Below are positions 26,703 to 38,500 of a stretch of DNA of 64,000 nt, one piece after another; position 1 is the stretch's first letter; every line of letters begins with the position of its first letter. The position numbers and the translations under genes were made by a program. Source of the DNA: Candidatus Parepulonipiscium sp. PG-Nuni2H_MBin01 (GTDB taxonomy: Bacteria > Bacillota > Clostridia > Lachnospirales > Cellulosilyticaceae); assembly GCA_001994995.1 (NCBI GenBank), contig MDJM01000027.1:1-64000 (forward strand), written 5' to 3'. The notes under the pieces were generated by a model that saw nothing but the letters and a program-made list of their open reading frames with translations, searched no databases and was not told the DNA's origin.

Positions 26703-27929
26703 ATGAGAATAATGAAACAAATATTACTAGTAATAACTTTAACGGTTGCATGTATATTTCTTGCTGTCTATGGATTTAACGGATTATTTTCATACCATGG
26801 AATAAAGCTAGGACTTGACTTGCAAGGTGGAGTGAATATTGTTTATGAAGCAACAGTGGAAGAAGCGCCGACTGCGGACGAGATGAATGCAGCAGTGCAG
26901 ATGATACAAACTAGGCTAGATAATGAGAATTATACGGAAGCAGAAGTTTCGATTGAGGGAGACAGAAGAATTAGGGTAAATATCCCTGGTGTTGATGACC
27001 CACAAGAAGCGATTTCAAATATTGGAGCTACCGCGCTTTTAACTTTTGAGGACGAGAATGGTAATGTTGTGCTGGAAGGTAAAAATATTGAAAGGGCGAT
27101 TGCTCAAATTGCAGACACTGGTTTTGGTAACGAAAGCATTGTTTCGATTAAGTTAGATGCACAAGGAACTGAAGCATTTAGAATTGCTACTGAAGAAAAT
27201 ATAGGTAAACCAATTATAATTAAGCTTGATGGTGAAATTATAAGTGCACCTATAGTTAATGATGTAATTAGAAGTGGTGAGTCTATGATTTCAGGTTCAT
27301 TTACTCAAGCTTCGGCAAAACAGTTGGCTGAGCGTATTGAAGCTGGTGCATTACCATTTGCACTAACGCCAGTGTCCTCTAGCGGAGTTGGTGCTAAGTT
27401 AGGTATGGAAGCATTTACTTCAAGCTATAGAGCGGCTGTTATTGGATTTGTTATAGTATTACTGTTTATGCTTGTTGTGTATAGAGTTAGCGGAGTTGCT
27501 GCTAATATAGCACTTGTATTATATGTGGCATTAGTTGTAATTACACTTAGCTTAATTGGAGCAACGTTAACATTGCCAGGTATGGCTGGAATTATTTTAT
27601 CAGTTGGTATGGCAGTAGATGCTAATGTAATTATTTTTACACGTATTAAAGAGGAGTTAGCAAATAGAAGTGTGCGTTCAGCAGTTGAGGCTGGATTTAA
27701 CAAAGCTTTAAGTGGAATTGTGGATGGAAACGTTACAACGCTTATTGCGGCATTTGTACTATACTTTCTAGGTACAGGAATTATAAAAAGCTTTGCTACT
27801 ACGCTAGGAATTGGGATAATGATATCTATGTTTACAGCTTTAGTTATAACTAGAATGTTACTAAGAGGATTAGTTGCAGCAGGGCTAAATAAACCACAAT
27901 ACTACGGAGGAGCAAAACCAAATAGTTAA
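26703..27929 (+). CDS. secD: Protein translocase subunit SecD
   Basis: A 408-residue RND-family subunit that works with SecF to drive late steps of Sec export using the proton gradient. One N-terminal membrane segment precedes the GLDLQGGVNIVYE motif and the P1 periplasmic-side domain, followed by five membrane segments containing GMAVDANVIIFTRIKEEL, the functional Asp region. Length is shorter than the Gram-negative SecD and typical of Firmicutes. GGAGG lies 3 bases before the first ATG; a second ATG three codons later is possible. secF follows after a 64-base spacer holding a hairpin. Confidence 0.93.
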   Translation: MRIMKQILLVITLTVACIFLAVYGFNGLFSYHGIKLGLDLQGGVNIVYEATVEEAPTADEMNAAVQMIQTRLDNENYTEAEVSIEGDRRIRVNIPGVDDPQEAISNIGATALLTFEDENGNVVLEGKNIERAIAQIADTGFGNESIVSIKLDAQGTEAFRIATEENIGKPIIIKLDGEIISAPIVNDVIRSGESMISGSFTQASAKQLAERIEAGALPFALTPVSSSGVGAKLGMEAFTSSYRAAVIGFVIVLLFMLVVYRVSGVAANIALVLYVALVVITLSLIGATLTLPGMAGIILSVGMAVDANVIIFTRIKEELANRSVRSAVEAGFNKALSGIVDGNVTTLIAAFVLYFLGTGIIKSFATTLGIGIMISMFTALVITRMLLRGLVAAGLNKPQYYGGAKPNS

Positions 27930-27941
27930 TATAGCTTAAAA

Positions 27942-27967
27942 ATGCGGCAACAAAATAGTTGCCGCAT
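27942..27967 (+). other. Hairpin between secD and secF
   Basis: A perfect 10-base-pair stem ATGCGGCAAC-aaaata-GTTGCCGCAT in the spacer, without a T tract. It could stabilise the secD end of the message or adjust the secD:secF ratio; it is not a normal terminator. Confidence 0.6.
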
Positions 27968-27993
27968 AAATACATTATAAAGGAGGCAATTCC

Positions 27994-28905
27994 ATGAAAA
28001 ACCGTAAAATATTTTTTGCGTTTTCAACAATCTTAATACTGATTGGCTTGGGCGCAATGATATATAATCATATGCAAGGTGAGGATATATTAAATTTTGA
28101 TATAGAATTTAAAGGCGGTACAGTGCTACATCTTGATTTAGAACAGCAGTTTAATATAGAAACTGATATACGCCCACTTGTGGAGGAGTTTTTTGGTTCT
28201 GCAGTAATACAGGAGGTACCAGGAACTTATGAGGTGATTATTACTACACAAGAGACAGACCAACAATCTCGTCAGCAATTTGTGGAACAACTTAAAGTGA
28301 ATTTTGGTCTAACTAATAATATAATTCTTGCTGAAGATTCGGTTTCACCAACCATTAGCCCAGAAATCCAACGAAATGCAGTAAATGCAGTGTTATTAGG
28401 TTCATTTTTAATGTTGATATATATATGGATACGCTTTCAAGACTTTAAATTTGGAGCGGCAGCGGTTTTAGCTCTAATTCATGATGTATTAATTATGATA
28501 GGGGTATACGCAGTGTTTAGGATTCCACTTAATAATTCGTTTATTGCGGCAATCCTAACTATAATTGGGTACTCAATCAATGATACTATTATCGTATTTG
28601 ACCGTATCCGCGAAAATAGAAAGTTAATCAGCGGTCATGATGAAGCGATAGTAACAATAAGTATAAAGCAAACGCTAACACGCTCAATTAACACATCAAT
28701 CACAACACTGATTATGGTGAGTTCGTTATATATATTTGGTACATCATCAGTTAGAGAATTTGCATTCCCACTAGTAATAGGAACAATTTCGGGGACATAT
28801 TCTTCAATATTTATAGCAAGTCCTATTTGGTATGAACTACGCAAATTGACGCGTAACAAAAACCAAAAAAAGAACACAAAAGAACCAGACCCACAAAATG
28901 CATAA
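27994..28905 (+). CDS. secF: Protein translocase subunit SecF
   Basis: A 303-residue partner of SecD. The N-terminal membrane segment is followed by FDIEFKGGTVLHLDL, a small external domain, and five membrane segments with the conserved IGYSINDTIIVFDRIRENR. In many Bacilli SecD and SecF are one fused protein; here they are separate. GGAGG lies 8 bases before the ATG. The tail is short and Lys-rich. Confidence 0.93.
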   Translation: MKNRKIFFAFSTILILIGLGAMIYNHMQGEDILNFDIEFKGGTVLHLDLEQQFNIETDIRPLVEEFFGSAVIQEVPGTYEVIITTQETDQQSRQQFVEQLKVNFGLTNNIILAEDSVSPTISPEIQRNAVNAVLLGSFLMLIYIWIRFQDFKFGAAAVLALIHDVLIMIGVYAVFRIPLNNSFIAAILTIIGYSINDTIIVFDRIRENRKLISGHDEAIVTISIKQTLTRSINTSITTLIMVSSLYIFGTSSVREFAFPLVIGTISGTYSSIFIASPIWYELRKLTRNKNQKKNTKEPDPQNA

Positions 28906-28908
28906 TCT

Positions 28909-28937
28909 AAAGGCTTCAATTTACTATTGGAGCCTTT
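28909..28937 (+). terminator. Weak terminator after secF
   Basis: AAAGGCTTCAA pairs with TTGGAGCCTTT (one T-G pair); only three T residues follow. Confidence 0.6.
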
Positions 28938-29504
28938 CCAATTATTTCTGGATAAGAAGATTATACCAAACTTTTTACATATCTTTCCAATTCTATGTGA
29001 CACCTCTAACATGAACCATCTACTCAATCCCGTGAAAATACAGCGTTTCGCCAGTCTAAAATAGGAAAAAACACACAGCTTGTCCCTAAATTCCGTCATA
29101 TTCACTTACAGACGCGCATAATATATAGCGATATACATCATATAGTCAACGGCTATTTGTGTCGATTTAATTAATGTCATTACAATAAAAATACACGTTA
29201 AGGAGTATATCAATAGTTAGTGTTTATTATATAATCAAATATACTTATAAACCTACAAATATGTTCCTTAAAACCAAAAACATAATAAAAAAGGAGGCAG
29301 CTACTTGACAATATATACCATATCTTATTTATATAGAACGATAACCAAGTTCAGATAAATAATTTTTCAGTACCGATGGCTAGTCGGGAATGCGTGAACG
29401 CAGGTTTACTTGTAATCTGCGGCGTACGCCTTTGGAGTGTTATATCAAATGACGGTAGCAAGCTATACAGCAAAGTCAGACACGATGAATAAGGAAAACT
29501 CTTG
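28938..29504 (+). promoter_or_regulatory. Long spacer with folded leader before the giant surface-protein gene
   Basis: A 570-base gap. The left half (28938-29290) is AT-rich and holds one hairpin like those at 1657 (29142-29156). A strong ribosome site (AAAAAAGGAGG, 29287-29297) precedes a 17-codon frame starting TTG (29305-29358). The same TTGACA is also a perfect -35 box, with a TTTATA -10 candidate 17 bases on. From 29378 to 29460 the sequence is GC-richer and appears folded: TACCG (29381-29385) pairs with CGGTA (29452-29456), enclosing CCGA/TCGG, GCGT/ACGC, GCAGGTTTAC/GTAATCTGC and the palindrome GGCGTACGCC. A TAGC-aa-GCTA hairpin follows. I cannot match it to a known riboswitch. Confidence 0.5.
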
Positions 29505-29506
29505 AT

Positions 29507-32500
29507 ATGGATATGTTTGTCTATAGTTTAAGTAGCAGAGAAAATATGAGTAAAAGAATGAAGAAACATATCGCACTATGCCTAAGCATGTCATTAACAA
29601 TAAGTATAATTCAAATGCCAATACAAACATATGCTAGCTCTACCGAGTTTTACGATATATCAACTCACTGGGCACAAGACAGCATAGAAGCATTAACAGA
29701 CGTTGGAATCCTTGGTGGCTACGGAGATGGTAGCTTCAGACCAAACAACGGCATCACCCGCGCAGAGCTATCAGCCTGCATATATAAAATATTTAATCTA
29801 ACACCAGGTACCGCATACAAAAGCTACAACGACGTACAATCCAGCTTCTGGTATCACGAAGCCATATCAGTAGTCGCTGGCCTAGGCTTAATCAACGATT
29901 ATGGCAACGGCATGTTCTACCCCGACACACTCGCGTCCCGCGAAGAAGTTGCATACGCAATAGTTCAAGCATATAGATTACTTGAAGATAACACCAACAC
30001 CAAAATCAACTTCAGCTTCGCTGACAGCTCCGACATATCAGACTGGGCTGCCGAGTCCGTAACCGCACTCGTTGCAGAAGGACTCCTAGCAGGCAGGCCA
30101 GACGGCACGCTAGACCCAAAAGGAGCCATCACAAGAGCCGAAATGGCCACGCTACTAGACAGACTTACTGGGCGCTTCATCACATCTCCAGGCAACTATA
30201 CAAATTTTACAGAGACCAACAATATAATTATCAATACTGAAGATGTAACCTTAACCAACGTAAACGCCAAAGGCAACGTATACATCGCACAAGGTGTTGG
30301 TGATGGTGATATATACCTAAACAACGTAACCATCGACGGTACATTATTCATAGAGGGAGGCGGTTCCAATTCAATCTACATAAATGGAGGCAACATAAAC
30401 CGCATCATAATAGATAAATACGATAACGACGTACGCGTCGTTAGCACCAACAAAGCTGAAGTAGACGAGATAATAGCGCAGAGCGGATGCACAATAGAAG
30501 GTAGCATGGAACTAGACACAGCATACGTATATGCATCAAACGTAATCTTCAATCTACTTCCAAGCAAAATATTCCTTGCCGATGGCATAAGCACCACAGT
30601 CAACGGCACCAAATTAACAAGCTCCCAAATAGCATCCAACGGTAGCTATAGCCTAAGCACCAGCTCCTCCAGCAGCAGTTCATCCAGCAGCAGCGGTGCT
30701 ACATCATCAACATTACCTGGATACAATTCAAATCCAGATGCATGGTTCCCATGGTATGGTGACAACGACACAACCGTCACATCGCCTACGCTTGCGACCA
30801 ACATAACTGCGCAAGTTGGCGACGACGTAACAGTTAGAGTATCCAACTCAACAACATCATGGACCGATAGTGTAGTTCTTAGATTAAATGGTAACGTTCT
30901 AGTATATGGCGTAGATTATACCTTCGATTCTAGCGGTAACATATGCCTCTACGACCATCTATTCACCGACGCTGGTTCATACACAATAACTGCTGTTGCT
31001 AACGGCTTCACAACCTCCACAGCTACAGTAACAATAACTGCACTTACCATAGAACCAGAAGAGCCTGAAGTAGAAACAGAAGACCCTGACGAAGAAACGC
31101 AAGACCCAGATGTAGAAGAAGAAAAAGATACTACTGCACCAACCTTATCATACTACGGTGCTAACCCATTAGTAATCGAATACAGCAGTACAATGACATA
31201 TCCTTCAGTAACCGTTCGCGACAACGTAGACGGCACATCATATATAACAGTACCAACCACCATATACGATGAAACCGGCCGAATCGTCTCTAGCGTCAAT
31301 ACTAACAACGAAGGTGCTATATATACACTCATATACCAAGCCACCGACAAAGCTGGCAACACTAGTAGCGAGCTTAGCATAACAGTGCAAATTGGGCAAG
31401 CTACTCAAGAGCCTGTTGAAATTAGCCGTCCTGCTGCCTACGCTGATGGCACTCGCAGGCTATACAACAACAGCGAGATTACCACCGCACAAGCAATATC
31501 ACTAGATGTTACTCCTGCTGACTCCAGCATATACTACAGCATCAACGGCAATGGCGAAACTCGCTACACTAGTCCTTTCTATCTTCATGACTTCGCTGAA
31601 GAAGAAACAATATCGCTCTACGCTTATGCCACTAACGATGGTGTTAACTCTGCTGCATTAGATATAGATTTAAAAATTGTCCATGAGTTAACAGAAGACT
31701 TAGACGGCGACGGCACCGACGATGGCAGCACAGAAGAGCCAGACACAGAAGACCCACAAGAGCCTTCTATCGGCCTAGCTCCTAGCATCGGCATTAGCTC
31801 TGCCAACGACATTACCTACAGCTTCAACCAAGACAACTGGACCATAGAACTATACATCCCATCAGCGTGGGAATCATGGGCACAAAGCATCACCAGCATA
31901 GTCCCAGAATTCGGCAGGTCTAGAATTAGCGGCAGCTATTACGAAAACGGCATATATTATATAGACGTTAGCAACCTAACCCAAGCTGGCTCCTACACTA
32001 TGTTTATATATGCTGATGGCTTCAGCAGAACACATTTTGATTACACAATAGAAGATACTTACAACAACGAGATAGCCCTAGAGCTTCAAGCCGCAATGCA
32101 AGCTGCCAGCGACTTTATATTATCACTAAACATCTATCCTGATATAACAACCGTATCAGATGTAGAATATAGCGAGCAGTTCGTATTCCAATACCAAGTT
32201 GATGTTCTAGAAAACATCATGAGCGAGGCGGATATAATTTTAACACAGTTATTACAAGGCAATTATACTGATTTTGATTATATAGATGCACTTATAGATG
32301 ACATTCAAACCACCATAGGCCAAATCTCCACCAACTTCTATACTGGTACAAATGTAGTAACTCCAGATAGCTTCATGTTATCTACATCTGGTAGAACTGC
32401 TACCGTAAAATGCGAATTAGCTAACTACATCACAGCAGCCAGAATAGTATATGAGCAAGAAGACGGCAGCAAGGTATACTACGACATACCTACCAATGAT

Positions 32501-35500
32501 ACCAATTGGCAAACTATTAATTATACAACACTTGATTTAACAGAAGGCAAATACACCATATGGATAGAAGTTAGCGTTGATGGCGTAGTTAGCAACTTAG
32601 CATCCACCTCAAAATCATTCTGGATATACGAAGATGGCAGCGTATCAGTAGCGAATCCTACAATCACATTAGACGGTGTATTAAGCGACGGGTCATATAT
32701 AACTAGCGTAGATGCTACAATCACCATCCCAGAGCAGATAGAGTTTATAGAGTACACATACAACGATAGTGAGTGGGTTAGAGTATATTCTTCTGGCAAC
32801 GGCGGATTTGATAATACAGATATTGCAAACATCAGTTGGTCTCATAAACTAACATTCACACAAAGTGGCACCCTGGAGGTTAAAGCATATCAAAATGGTG
32901 AAGTAACAGGAACTGCTACACAAGAAATAGCAATATCCGAACTACCTGGCCTAGGACTTGTTCCAGATGCAAACCTAAGGGCACAGCTTGGCACAAGTTA
33001 TGCTCAAACCGGTGTAGTAGATGCAAATGGTGAATACGTACTACTTAGCGTATTAGAGTCACTTAAAGTTGCAGATTATGAAAATGCAATAGAGCTATTA
33101 AGTGGTCTTCAGTATGCTACAAACATGTATTATTTAGATGTTAGCAACGATAGCGACATCAGTCCTAACAACATAACAGACTTAAACTTTAATCATCTAC
33201 CTGCATCGCTAATGTACTTAGATGCAAGCAATAATCCTATATCATCAATAACAGGATTAATAGATGCTGCTGTATATGGTAGAAGTAACGGCGCTTCAAA
33301 CTTAAAAACGCTAAAATTAAATAATACAAACTTAACAAACGAAGATATAAGCACACTAGCTACACTTAGTTATTTAGGTAATTTAGAAACTTTAGATATT
33401 AGTAATATAGAAAGTCTTACAGACGTAAGCGAGCTAAAAAGCTTAACTAGTTTAAAGACATTATTACTAAACGATACGCAAATTAGCAGTATAAACGGAA
33501 TATCAGCTCTTAGTAAACTAACAACCTTAAATATCGCAAATACGCTAGTTAGTGATATTTCGCCAATAGCAACATTGACAAACCTAAGTAAGCTATATTT
33601 GCCTGCTGGAGTTACAAATATTAGTACAATAACACAACTGCCTAGCTTGACAGAGTTAATAGTACATTATGATATAGTAGAAACAGAAGCGTTTAAAACG
33701 ACGCTACAAGCTATTTTAGGGACTACTAATGAGTTTAGTCTAGCAATAGATACAGAAGGGCTATATGACGACGATTGGGCGCTTCTGTGGCAAGAGGAGT
33801 TTTTAGAGCAGTATTTGCCTAATGCAAATGTATCACTATACGTAAATGAGGGTAATGAGATAGAAGACCCTGCAGATACGCTAGTAAGCAAACCTAATAT
33901 TTCGCAAATGATAGTAGAAGCAAATGGATGTTCAGCAACAATTACATTTACAGCAGATAATACAAGCGAAAGCGCAGCAACTAGCGCGACATTATTCTAT
34001 GATGTGGATGGAGTTAGACATACCGTAATAGTAGATGAAAATAATACGTATGGAACAAACTCAGCGACATGGCCTAATGTTAAAGTTTATTTAGATGATT
34101 TACCAGATGGCAACTATACGGCTTATATGTATACATCTAATAAGCTAGGTGATAGTGAGATTGATACAGAATCATTTAAGATAGATAACGAAGCGCCTAT
34201 GTTTATATACACAGGAAGTACTACATTAAACTACGCTGTAGGAGAAGGCTTCTCTATGCCAGAAGTAAGCGCAGTAGATGCAGTAGACGGGCCACTAGTT
34301 GTTAGCAGTCAAATTACTAAGTACGGCGAAGTAATAGGGGCGATTGATGCAGATGAGATGGGAACTTATATAGTGACTTATAGCGCAACAGATTCGCAAG
34401 GATTTACGTCAACATTAGTAATAACTATTATTGTTGGAGATGCATCGAAAATAGAGTTATGGGAAGCTATAGGAATTGCTCAAGAGAATGCAGCATCAGT
34501 TGTAGTTAGTTCTTTTGGAGGAGAAGATATATATCCTGGAACTACATGGGTAACACAAAGTGATTTAACGTTATACGAAGCAGCAATAACTACAGCTCAA
34601 GGTGTATATGATAATGAGAATGCTACGGATGATAGCATTGCTAATGCTATAGCTATGCTTGCTTATGCGACTGATATGTTTAATGAGAAGAAGCAAGACG
34701 GTACGTTTGGAACGGGCGGTGTAGTTTCTGGTGTAACTTTACCATCTGAGTATACAATTACTCTAGGTGATAATACGCTACTTAGCGCAACTGTATCAGT
34801 GGAAAACTTAGCTAATATCGTATATGTATCTAGCAATGAAAATATTGTGGCTATTGATGGCTTTAATATTATAGGAACAGGAATAGGATATGCGACTGTT
34901 ACAGTTATAGCGACTGATATATATGGATTTGAATATACTGCGTCATGTGTAGTAGGAGTAGAGCCGGATGGAGAGATAAATGGTCTAGATTTGGATATTA
35001 AGACAGATACGATATTTGCAGGCCAATCTTTGCAATTAACGCCAATATATCTGTATAAAAATAGCAATATACCAGATGTAAGCTGGGCGCTTAGGGATAC
35101 TGATTATGGCATGGCTACCATTACTCAGGATGGTTTAGTTACAGCAGGAAGTGTAACTACTACTTCTGCAATACAAGTAACAGCGGCGGCTACAGTAGGA
35201 AGTTATAGCTATATAGCAAATAGTGATATAACAATATTGCCACTGGGAGCAACTGTACCAAACGTATCAATTACGTTTAGTGACGCAGCATTAACATTAA
35301 GCACTGATGATGAGCCATATGAGTTAGTGACTACGTTAGCGCCTACAGCAGCGCAGATGTTAGATATAACATGGCACTCAACAGCAACTGATGTTGTAAG
35401 CGTGGTGGATGGAGTACTAACGCCAGTAGGAGCAGGGACAGCAACTATTACTGCAACAGTAAATGGCAATGGGAACGCGACAGCGACATGTATTGTAATG

Positions 35501-38500
35501 GTATCGGGAAATGGAGATAGCGGAAGTACAGAGTCGGTGCCAGTGGACTTGGTATCGTTACAGAGTTCGTTAACACTAGATGTAGGAGATGAGTATACTT
35601 TAACTGCAGGAGTGTATCCAGCGAATGCGACTAATCAGGCGATTAACTGGACTTCTAGTGACTCATCGCTAGTGTCAGTAAGTAGCGCAGGTGTGTTAAC
35701 AGCGCATGGAGCGGGAGACGGCGTAGTTATAACAGCGACATCGGCTAGTAATCCGGATGTATCTAGTACATGTACAGTTACAGTAAATACGGTGGAGCCA
35801 GCGGATATAACGTTAAATAGAACTGCTGATACTATAAATATAGGAGGAACTGTGCAACTAAGTGCTGTGATAAGCCCGAGTAATGCAACTAATCAGGCTG
35901 TGGTGTGGAGTTCTAGTGACTCTCTTGTGGCAGCTGTGGATGAAAATGGGTTGGTGACGGGATTATCTGAGGGAACGGCGATTATTACTGTAGTTACAGA
36001 TAATGGAGTAAGCGCTGACTGTGAGATAGAGGTAGTGACTTCGGGAAGCGATATAGTGGTAAGTAAGGTTGAGATAAATCCGGGTGTAAATCAAACGATT
36101 ATGCAAAATCAGACGTTGCAGTTGGAGGCGCTAATAACGCCTTCAGCAGCAAGTAATCAACAAGTGACGTGGAGTTCTAGTAATGAAAGCGTAGCGACTG
36201 TAGATGCAAATGGGTTGGTGAAAGGAGTAGGGAATGGAACGGCGGTGATAACGGTTACGACAGATGATGGGGCTAAAACGGATACTATAACAGTAGTAGT
36301 ATCCGCTATAGCGGCAACAAGTATTACGCTAAATAAGTCTGCTGATGTATTGTTAGTAAATGATGATTCTAAGAGCTATACGCAACTTGTGGCGACTGTG
36401 ATGCCAAGTGATGCAACTAACCAGGAGTTGGTGTGGAGTTCTAGTGACCCATCAGTGGCGACTGTGGACCCGACGGGATTTGTGAGTGCAGTGAAGACGG
36501 GGGTGACAACTATAACAGCGGCAATATCGGATGATGCGAGCTTATGGGCGACATGTAGTGTGACGGTATCGGAGGATGGGGATATTGCGACGACAGGATT
36601 AACGCTTAACTCTACAGCAGAGGTTGTATCAGTAAATCATTCTGTGGATTTGGTGGCTACGGTGCATCCGACAGGTGCGTCTAATCAAAATATACAGTGG
36701 TCAACTAATAACTCTAGCGTGGCGACGGTGGACCAGTATGGGACTGTGACAGCAGTGGGAGAAGGGTCGGCGACTATTACGGCGACGCAAGGGAGCTTTA
36801 GTGCAACATGCGGAATTTTTTGTGTTAATGTACCGGCAGCGTCGTTGTCGCTAAATAGGACGCAAGATACTATAGGATTAGGGTCGAATACTACGCTTAC
36901 GGCGACTTTGGGGCCTGAGAATGTTTCTGATGGAGCTATTACATGGTCTACTAGCGATGCTTCTGTGGTGAGGATTTTGAGCCAGGATGATGAGTGTGCG
37001 ATTATTTACGGAGCATCTACGGGAGAAGCGACTATTACGGCGACTGCGTCTAATGGATTGTCGGCTGAATGTAGGGTGAATGTGGAGACGGGGACTATTT
37101 CGGTTACGGGGATTACGTTGGATAGTTACCATTATGACTTGGTGGAAGGAGAGGCTGTGGACTTGACGGCGTATTTGAATCCATCAGGGGCTTCTAATAA
37201 AACGATAAATTGGACGTTAGGAAATGGGAATTTAGCAATTTTGGATGCAAATGCAGATAGTGCGACTATAACGGCAGTTGGAGCAGGAACTACGACGGTG
37301 ACGGCGACTTCAGCAGATGGGGGATATACTGCGTCATGTACGTTAGTTATAACGCAAAAGCCAGCTGTGGAGATTGATTACTCTGAGGCGGTGTTGTTGA
37401 TGAATGAGACGGTGCAGTTGACTGAGACGATTACGACGGGGGCAGGAACGTTGCAAAGCTTTGGATGGTCGTCAAGTAATCCGGCGGTGGCGAGCGTGGA
37501 TGAGAATGGGGTTGTGAGCGCGGTTGGATATGGGAATGCGATTATTTATGCTACAGCAGTGATTGATGGAGAGACTGTGATTGCGGCATGTGATGTGACG
37601 GTGACTATTGCAGCGCCGGTGGCGACTCCGTCGGGAGGGAATACTACGAGTAAGCTTAGTGTGACGCTGAGCGCAGCAGAGGGGGCGACTATTTACTATA
37701 CTTTGAATGGAGTGGATTTGGTGGATGCTGATGAGGCTGATATTTATGTGTATACGGGGCCAATAGAATTGTCGACGCAAACTACACTTAAGGCGGCAGC
37801 AACTATTGAAGGCGCGACATCGTTGCAATTGGTGGAAGGGTATACTTTTACACCAGCAAGTCCGACTAACTTGAAGTTTGAGAATTTTTCTATGGATGAA
37901 GGGGCTGTGAGTGGGCTTGCGACTTTTAGTGTAACGGTATCTGAGATTACGGATGGAATTACTTTGTATCATAAAACTGCGGATGAGTCTGTTTTTACAG
38001 CGTCTGATAAGGCGGCGGTGTCTTTAGGAGATACGTCGGCTACGGTTAGCGCTATGTTGGAGGATAATCAGACGCATTCGATTTATTTGGTGGCGCATAA
38101 TGGGAATGAGACTAGCGCGGAGTCGTATTTGTATACTTTGACTTTACCGAACTTGGAAGGTTTGGCGGCGGATTTGGAGTCTGCATATAATTTGCATAGC
38201 TCGATGACTAATAAGATTAGTTTTTTTGAAGGAAGGGATTATGATGAGGATGAGCAGTGGGTAAGTAAAGAGGCTTATGATGCGTATTTTAATGCTATTG
38301 ATGAGGCGCAAGGTGTGTGGAATAATAATTCGGATGATACGGTGGCGATTAATAATGCGATTATTGCTTTAGCGGAGGCTACGGCGGTGTTTGAGGCGGC
38401 GATTTCGTATGGTACTCCGGTGGCAGATGCGCCTACTATTGTGGATTTGTCGGTGGGTAATGGTGTGACTGTGACGGTGACGGCAGCGGCGAATAATAGT

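Noticed and set aside
28635-29105. 156-codon minus-strand frame starting in the spacer and running over the end of secF
   Set aside because: It overlaps a certain gene, has no ribosome site and no recognisable protein motif; an insertion-sequence remnant in 28950-29105 is possible but cannot be supported.
29378-29504. Known riboswitch (c-di-GMP-I/II, c-di-AMP, lysine, cobalamin, THF) in the leader of the giant gene
   Set aside because: I looked for the conserved core motifs and none fit well; a short CCTTTGGAG resemblance to the lysine riboswitch is not backed by the rest of its core.
36878-38000. Long open frames on the minus strand inside the giant gene (for example 37472-37972)
   Set aside because: They mirror the repetitive Ig-like coding sequence, are Arg/His/Ser-rich, lack ribosome sites, and the plus-strand frame is clearly real.
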